Shown: positions 61,175 through 64,000 of the stretch, piece by piece
How the letters are laid out: every line of letters starts with the position of its first letter
Position numbering within the stretch: position 1 is the stretch's first letter
NCBI GenBank assembly: GCA_021846965.1
Contig: JAJZWA010000004.1
Coordinates: forward strand, 52,665-116,664
Direction: 5' to 3'
From: Pseudomonadota bacterium
GTDB lineage: Bacteria > Pseudomonadota > Gammaproteobacteria > Burkholderiales > Burkholderiaceae_C
DNA length: 64,000 nt
Notes under the pieces: generated by a model
What the model was told of the DNA's origin: nothing
Databases searched by the model: none
What the model saw: only the letters and a program-made list of their open reading frames with translations
Position numbers and translations under genes: made by a program

Positions 61175-61528
61175 ATGTCGCAATCCGCCGTTTCCTCCGT
61201 TCGCGCCCAGGTCCTGCCGGCCCGCCTGCGGGATCTGGCGATGCTGGCCGCGCTGCTCGAGCGCATCGAGCGCGATGCCCGCCGCCCCGACCCCGAGCAG
61301 TACCGGCTGCTGGTCGCGCGCATTCGAGAACAACTCCGCTGCCTGCCGATGGACGCCGCGCTGGACGCCATGCTCGCCGGCTTTCCCGCCACCGCCGAGA
61401 TCTACGAGAACCTGCGCTACGAGCTGGCCGGCCTGTGCCGGGCTCCGCTGGCCCACTCCGTCGGCACCGAACGCGCTGCGCGTGAGCTGATCGCCCGCAT
61501 CGGCCGCGAACCCCCGGACAAATACTGA
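61175..61528 (+). CDS. Hypothetical helical protein
   Basis: 117 aa from MSQSAVSSV; longer starts are possible to 61115 but those would run through the iorB hairpin. Entirely helical, leucine and arginine rich (LAMLAALLERIERDARRPDPEQYRLLVARI; LPMDAALDAMLAGFPATAEIYENLRYELAGLC). No family recognised. It could belong with the IorAB operon or stand alone. Confidence 0.6.
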   Translation: MSQSAVSSVRAQVLPARLRDLAMLAALLERIERDARRPDPEQYRLLVARIREQLRCLPMDAALDAMLAGFPATAEIYENLRYELAGLCRAPLAHSVGTERAARELIARIGREPPDKY

Positions 61529-61593
61529 TAGAGGTATATGTATTCCGGCCCTCACAATGGCGCCATGTCCAGGCAGCCGGGGAGCCGCGCCAC
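61529..61593 (+). promoter_or_regulatory. A/T-rich promoter island before YeeE/YedE pair
   Basis: GAGGTATATGTATTCC, just after the previous stop, is the most A/T-rich stretch nearby and may hold the -10 element of the next operon. GGGGAG lies before the ATG. No operator was assigned. Confidence 0.4.
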
Positions 61594-62049
61594 ATGTCCT
61601 TTGTCATCGAATGGAGCCATCTGCACCCGCTTGCCGCCATCGGCGGCGGGGTGCTGATCGGCACGGCTGCCGGGCTGCTCGCGCTGGGCGCGGGCAAGAT
61701 CATGGGCTGCAGCGGCATCGCCGGCGCCATGCTGCATGACGCCGTGTATGGCGTGCGTGCGCAGGCCTGGCGCGGCTGGTTCATGGGAGGCGTGCTGCTC
61801 GGCGGCCTGCTGTGGCTGGCGCTGGGCGGGAGCTTTCCCGGCGCCGCGCATGCGCTGCCGGCGGCGCTGGTGCTTCCAGCCGGCCTGCTCACCGGCTTCG
61901 GCACCCGACTCGGCTCGGGCTGCACCAGCGGCCACGGGGTCTGCGGCATCCCGCGCCTGTCCGCACGCTCGCTGCTGGCGGTGGGGCTGTTCATGGCCAG
62001 CGGCATGGTCACGGTGTTCCTGGGCCGGCAGCTGGGGGTGCTGTCGTGA
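61594..62049 (+). CDS. YeeE/YedE-family sulfur-compound transporter, first half
   Basis: 151 aa, about four membrane segments. Conserved cysteines sit in KIMGCSGIAG and GSGCTSGHGVCGIPRLS, the marks of the YeeE/YedE family, which passes thiosulfate or sulfur through cysteine relays. Its stop overlaps the GTG of the partner gene by 4 bp (GTGA). Confidence 0.88.
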   Translation: MSFVIEWSHLHPLAAIGGGVLIGTAAGLLALGAGKIMGCSGIAGAMLHDAVYGVRAQAWRGWFMGGVLLGGLLWLALGGSFPGAAHALPAALVLPAGLLTGFGTRLGSGCTSGHGVCGIPRLSARSLLAVGLFMASGMVTVFLGRQLGVLS

Positions 62050-62555
62050 GCGGGGGCAGCGGGGGCAGAGCCCGGCCCTGGGGGCAGTCGATCAGCAAGA
62101 GGGCCGTCAACCTCATCGCGCTGCTCTCGGGCACCTTGTTCGGTCTCGGGCTCATGCTCTGCGGCATGGTCGATCCCGTGCGGGTGCTCGGATTCCTGGA
62201 CGTCGCCGGGCACTGGGACCCGACCCTGCTGCTGGTGATGGGCGGCGCGGTGGCCGCCTCCGCCGTGCCCATCCGCCTGGCCATGCGCCGGGGCCGTCCG
62301 ATGCTGGGCGGGATGCTCGAATTCCCCAGCCAGCGCGCCATCACCGGGCGCCTGGTTGCCGGCAGCGTGCTGTTCGGCGTGGGCTGGGGCCTGTGCGGCG
62401 TCTGTCCCGGCCCGGCCTTGCTCAACCTGCTGAGCCTGCGAGCCGATCGCTGGGAGTTCTTCGCCTGCATGCTGATCGGCATGGCACTGTTCGATGCCTG
62501 GAACCGGCGCGGCGCCGGCGCCCGCTCCACGGCGGGCTCCCTGCCGCGTCCTTGA
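62046..62555 (+). CDS. YeeE/YedE-family sulfur-compound transporter, second half (DUF6691)
   Basis: 169 aa with four membrane segments. Cysteine motifs are GLMLCGMVDP and GVGWGLCGVCPGPALL. The two-gene form corresponds to the two halves of full-length YeeE and to the PmpA/PmpB pair. GTG start inside the preceding stop. Likely sulfur-compound uptake or redistribution in the inner membrane. Confidence 0.88.
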   Translation: MSGGSGGRARPWGQSISKRAVNLIALLSGTLFGLGLMLCGMVDPVRVLGFLDVAGHWDPTLLLVMGGAVAASAVPIRLAMRRGRPMLGGMLEFPSQRAITGRLVAGSVLFGVGWGLCGVCPGPALLNLLSLRADRWEFFACMLIGMALFDAWNRRGAGARSTAGSLPRP

Positions 62556-62598
62556 TCCACGGGGCTTGCCGCCGCGCCCGGCGGGGCGAGAATGCGCC

Positions 62599-63879
62599 AT
62601 GGACACGAGCCTCGGCGATCTCCTGCGCTGGGTGGCGGCCCTCGGGGCCGGCCTGCTGATCGGCGTCGAACGCGAGCGCAGCCACCCGGACGAGCAGGCC
62701 AGTGCCGGCCTGCGCAGCTTCGCGCTGGCCGCGCTGGCCGGCGCCGCGGCCGCCCGCCTGGGCCTCGCCGCGCTGGTCGCCGCCGTGCTGGCGGTGGCGG
62801 GGCTGGCCGTGGCCGGCTACCTGCGCACCCGCGACACCGACCCCGGCATCACCACCGAGATCGCGCTGCTGCTGTGCGTGCTGCTGGGCGCGCTGGCCAT
62901 GCAGGAGCCGGCACTGGCCTCGGCGCTGGCCGTGCTGACGGCCGTGCTGCTGGCCGCCAAGGCCCGCCTGCACGGTTTCGTGCGCTCCGTGCTCAGCGAG
63001 CAGGAACTGCAGCATGGCCTGCTGCTGGCCGCCTCGGTGCTGGTGGTGCTGCCGCTGCTGCCCAACCGCGCCTTGCCCGCGCTCGGCGGGCTCAACCCCC
63101 ACACCCTGTGGACCCTGGCCGTGCTGCTCATGGTCATCCAGACCCTGGGCCATGTCGCGTTGCGCTGGCTGGGCCCCGTGCGCGGCCTGGCCCTTACCGG
63201 GCTGCTGGGCGGCTTCGTCTCCAGCACCGCCACCATCGCCGCGATGGGACGGCGCGCGCGGGAGCATCCCGCGTGGTTCGAGGCCTGCCTGGCCGGCGCC
63301 CTGTGGTCCAACCTGTCCACCGTCGTGCAACTGAGCGTGATGACCGCCGTGGTGGCGCCCGGCCTGCTTTCCCGCCTGGCACCGGCGCTGCTGCTGGCGG
63401 GCGCCGTGACCCTGGGAGCGGGCTGGTGGAGCGCCCGCCTGGCGCGGCTGCGCGGCGAGCCGGCCGCGCCCCCCGCGGCGGCCGTGGCCGGGCGGCCCTT
63501 CAGCCCGCGTGCGGCGCTGGTCTTCGCGGCGGCGGTGGGGGCCATGCTGTTCGTGGCCGAGCAGGCGCATCGGCGCTACGGTGGCAGCGGCGTGCTGGTG
63601 ACCACCGCGCTGGCCGGGCTGGCCGACGCCCACGCCTCCGCGGTGTCGGCGCTGCAGCTGCATGCCGGGGGCGGCCTGGGAGCCGGACTGGCCGCCGCTT
63701 GCGTGGGCGCGGCCTTCAGCACCAATGCGCTGAGCAAGACCGTGGCGGCAGCTTCCGGCGGCAGCGCGCGCTTCGCCCGCCTGCTCGCGGCATCGCAGGC
63801 GGCGATGGTGCTGGGTTTCTGGACCGGCCTTGCGTCGGCGCCGTGGATCCAGCGCGTATTGACAGGCGGCAGCGCATGA
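62599..63879 (+). CDS. MgtC/SapB-DUF4010 family membrane protein
   Basis: 426 aa with about 11-12 membrane segments. The N-terminal MgtC-like part (LRWVAALGAGLLIGVERERSHP, GLRSFALAALAGAAAARLG, ITTEIALLLCVLLGALA) is followed by the DUF4010 part (LTGLLGGFVSSTATIAAMGRRA; ALAGLADAHASAVSAL; FSTNALSKTVAAASGG). The role is unknown; members are linked to metal or magnesium homeostasis by name only. Confidence 0.88.
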   Translation: MDTSLGDLLRWVAALGAGLLIGVERERSHPDEQASAGLRSFALAALAGAAAARLGLAALVAAVLAVAGLAVAGYLRTRDTDPGITTEIALLLCVLLGALAMQEPALASALAVLTAVLLAAKARLHGFVRSVLSEQELQHGLLLAASVLVVLPLLPNRALPALGGLNPHTLWTLAVLLMVIQTLGHVALRWLGPVRGLALTGLLGGFVSSTATIAAMGRRAREHPAWFEACLAGALWSNLSTVVQLSVMTAVVAPGLLSRLAPALLLAGAVTLGAGWWSARLARLRGEPAAPPAAAVAGRPFSPRAALVFAAAVGAMLFVAEQAHRRYGGSGVLVTTALAGLADAHASAVSALQLHAGGGLGAGLAAACVGAAFSTNALSKTVAAASGGSARFARLLAASQAAMVLGFWTGLASAPWIQRVLTGGSA

Positions 63880-63922
63880 CGCACAATGCTTGCTTTCGCT
63901 TGCGGCAAACCGCAAAGCGAGT

Positions 63923-63999
63923 GGAGTGGTAGTTCAGTTGGTTAGAATACCGGCCTGTCACGCCGGGGGTCGCGGGTTCGAGTCCCGTCCACTCCGCCA
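63923..63999 (+). tRNA. tRNA-Asp (anticodon GTC)
   Basis: 77 nt including encoded CCA. Acceptor GGAGTGG pairs with CCACTCC; the anticodon arm is CCGGC-CTGTCAC-GCCGG with anticodon GTC; the T arm is CGGG-TTCGAGT-CCCG; discriminator G then CCA. All arms pair fully. It ends one base before the window edge. Confidence 0.97.
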
Positions 64000-64000
64000 A

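Noticed and set aside
1-64000. CRISPR array
   Set aside because: No regularly spaced direct repeats with unique spacers were seen; the only dispersed repeat is the hairpin element of the first 7.3 kb.

Overview
The window is about 64 kb of GC-rich DNA (roughly 70 % G+C outside one accessory stretch) from what looks like a betaproteobacterium, probably Burkholderiales. That assignment is inference from the gene families (System I ccm cluster in the order ccmABCDEFGHI, IorAB-type oxidoreductase, bufferin cluster, MtrAB-type porin-cytochrome genes) and was not checked by any search.

Region 1 (1-8.0 kb) is an accessory island. It holds a minus-strand pair (SAM methyltransferase then a tryptophanyl-tRNA synthetase, overlapping by 10 bp), an orphan type VI secretion effector module (PAAR, DUF4123 chaperone, co-chaperone, Tox-REase-5 nuclease, Imm52 immunity) and two HigBA-like toxin-antitoxin pairs. 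These modules are separated by a dispersed hairpin repeat (four copies and one half copy), all in the same orientation. The immunity gene is present twice and each copy carries a different lesion; a 3' fragment of higA is also duplicated. The island seems to have been built by recombination at these repeats.

Region 2 (8-30.6 kb) holds a DMT exporter, a secreted hypothetical protein, a flavin reductase, a thiolase/DUF35 Zn-ribbon pair, an autotransporter, the complete potassium system kdpFABC-kdpDE with an extra 30-aa membrane peptide gene ahead of kdpF, FMN reductases, a periplasmic FmdE-like protein, a LysR-controlled GST/PPOX/FMN-reductase group, a chemoreceptor and an isochorismatase-family protein lacking the usual cysteine.

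Region 3 (30.6-44.7 kb) is an electron-transfer block. On the minus strand a NarL-type two-component system is followed by a monoheme cytochrome c, a decaheme MtrA/DmsE-type cytochrome and an MtrB/PioB-type outer-membrane porin. Divergent to it is a nine-gene ccmABCDEFGHI cytochrome c maturation operon in which all eight junctions are 4-bp ATGA overlaps. Together they can make, mature and control a porin-cytochrome conduit that carries electrons across the outer membrane, as in Fe(II) oxidisers or metal reducers. No outer-surface MtrC-type cytochrome or inner-membrane CymA-type protein is in the window.

Region 4 (44.8-54.5 kb) contains an SrkA-type kinase, a small membrane protein, a MacA-MacB-OprM tripartite exporter, an HD-GYP-like protein without the HD metal ligands, a 3-hydroxyisobutyryl-CoA hydrolase-like enzyme and a second DMT exporter. 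Region 5 (54.6-58.3 kb) is a bufferin cluster, bufA-bufB-bufC, with a DoxX protein and an ECF sigma/zinc-finger anti-sigma pair; bufA and doxX share a promoter-like motif that probably defines this sigma factor's regulon. Region 6 (58.4-64 kb) has an IorAB molybdenum oxidoreductase, a hypothetical protein, a YeeE/YedE sulfur-transport pair, a DUF4010/MgtC-type membrane protein and a complete tRNA-Asp.
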